This document shows, in pieces, positions 32,180 to 32,190 of a stretch of DNA of 32,190 bases. Numbering within the stretch: position 1 is the stretch's first letter; every line of letters begins with the position of its first letter. A program made the translations under genes and the position numbers. Source of the DNA: Nitrospira sp. Its GTDB lineage: Bacteria > Nitrospirota > Nitrospiria > Nitrospirales > Nitrospiraceae. The stretch is taken from contig JAOUMR010000033.1 of assembly GCA_029881435.1 (NCBI GenBank), positions 1 to 32,190 of the forward strand, given 5' to 3'. The notes beneath the pieces are model-generated. The model worked only from the letters and a program-made list of their open reading frames with translations. It did no database searches and was not told the origin of the DNA.

Positions 32180-32190
32180 ATGCCGAAGCG
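32180..32190 (+). CDS. Start of an unidentified gene (cut by window edge)
   Basis: An ATG at 32180 is preceded at 5 nt by a near-perfect ribosome binding site AGGAGGG (32168-32174) and by a promoter-like sequence. Only MPK and part of a further codon are visible before the window ends, so the product cannot be named. Confidence 0.55.

Overview
The window is a 32 kb stretch of chromosome from a diderm (Gram-negative type) bacterium, dense with housekeeping genes. Outer-membrane evidence is direct: LptC-LptA-LptB and the secretin PilQ are encoded here. The protein sequences and gene order (complete S10-spc-alpha ribosomal cluster, then lptCAB-rpoN-hpf-rapZ, then pilMNOPQ-aroB, then nadE-glnB-glnA) look to me like Nitrospirota, probably Nitrospira. 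That assignment is recognition from memory, not a computed phylogeny. I see no transposase, phage gene, tRNA, rRNA or CRISPR array. All genes but one are on the + strand, and about ten start with GTG.

Region 1 (1-15981) opens with the last 42 codons of tuf. It then carries rpsJ, rplC, rplD, rplW, rplB, rpsS, rplV, rpsC, rplP, rpmC, rpsQ, rplN, rplX, rplE, rpsN, rpsH, rplF, rplR, rpsE, rpmD, rplO, secY, adk, map, infA, rpmJ, rpsM, rpsK, rpsD, rpoA and rplQ. This is the classical order with nothing missing. rpmJ (37 aa) is easy to overlook. A hairpin plus a TTGACA-type promoter at 12780-12838 suggests that rpsM-rplQ can be transcribed on its own. A 20-bp-stem terminator closes the block.

Region 2 (16001-20964) is the envelope and regulation block. 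lptC, lptA and lptB (lipopolysaccharide export) are translationally coupled behind a good sigma70 promoter. rpoN (sigma54), hpf (ribosome hibernation) and rapZ follow. The ptsN gene that sits between hpf and rapZ in many Proteobacteria is absent.

Region 3 (21025-26315) is the type IV pilus assembly operon. A strong promoter drives a 70-aa MerR-like DNA-binding protein and then pilM-pilN-pilO-pilP-pilQ, most joined by ATGA overlaps and closed by a 16-bp-stem terminator. aroB follows with its own leader; aroK, commonly between pilQ and aroB, is missing.

Region 4 (26497-31569) holds aroB, a two-domain NAD+ synthetase, and the nitrogen pair glnB-glnA behind a sigma70-type promoter. The NAD+ synthetase is the most striking gene in the window. 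Its glutaminase domain has Gly where the catalytic Cys should be, so it is predicted to depend on free ammonia.

Region 5 (31611-32190) has a convergent minus-strand gene for a small secreted protein resembling the surface-adhesin E family, then a promoter, a ribosome binding site and the first codons of a new + strand gene cut by the window edge. No gap exceeds 300 bases; the largest is 29491-29762 (272 nt), which holds the glnB promoter and leader.

I found no wholly new system. The best leads are the NAD+ synthetase lesion, a 14-nt perfect inverted repeat linking the rplQ terminator to the lptC start codon, a 14-codon ORF coupled to rplC, and the small pilus-linked regulator.
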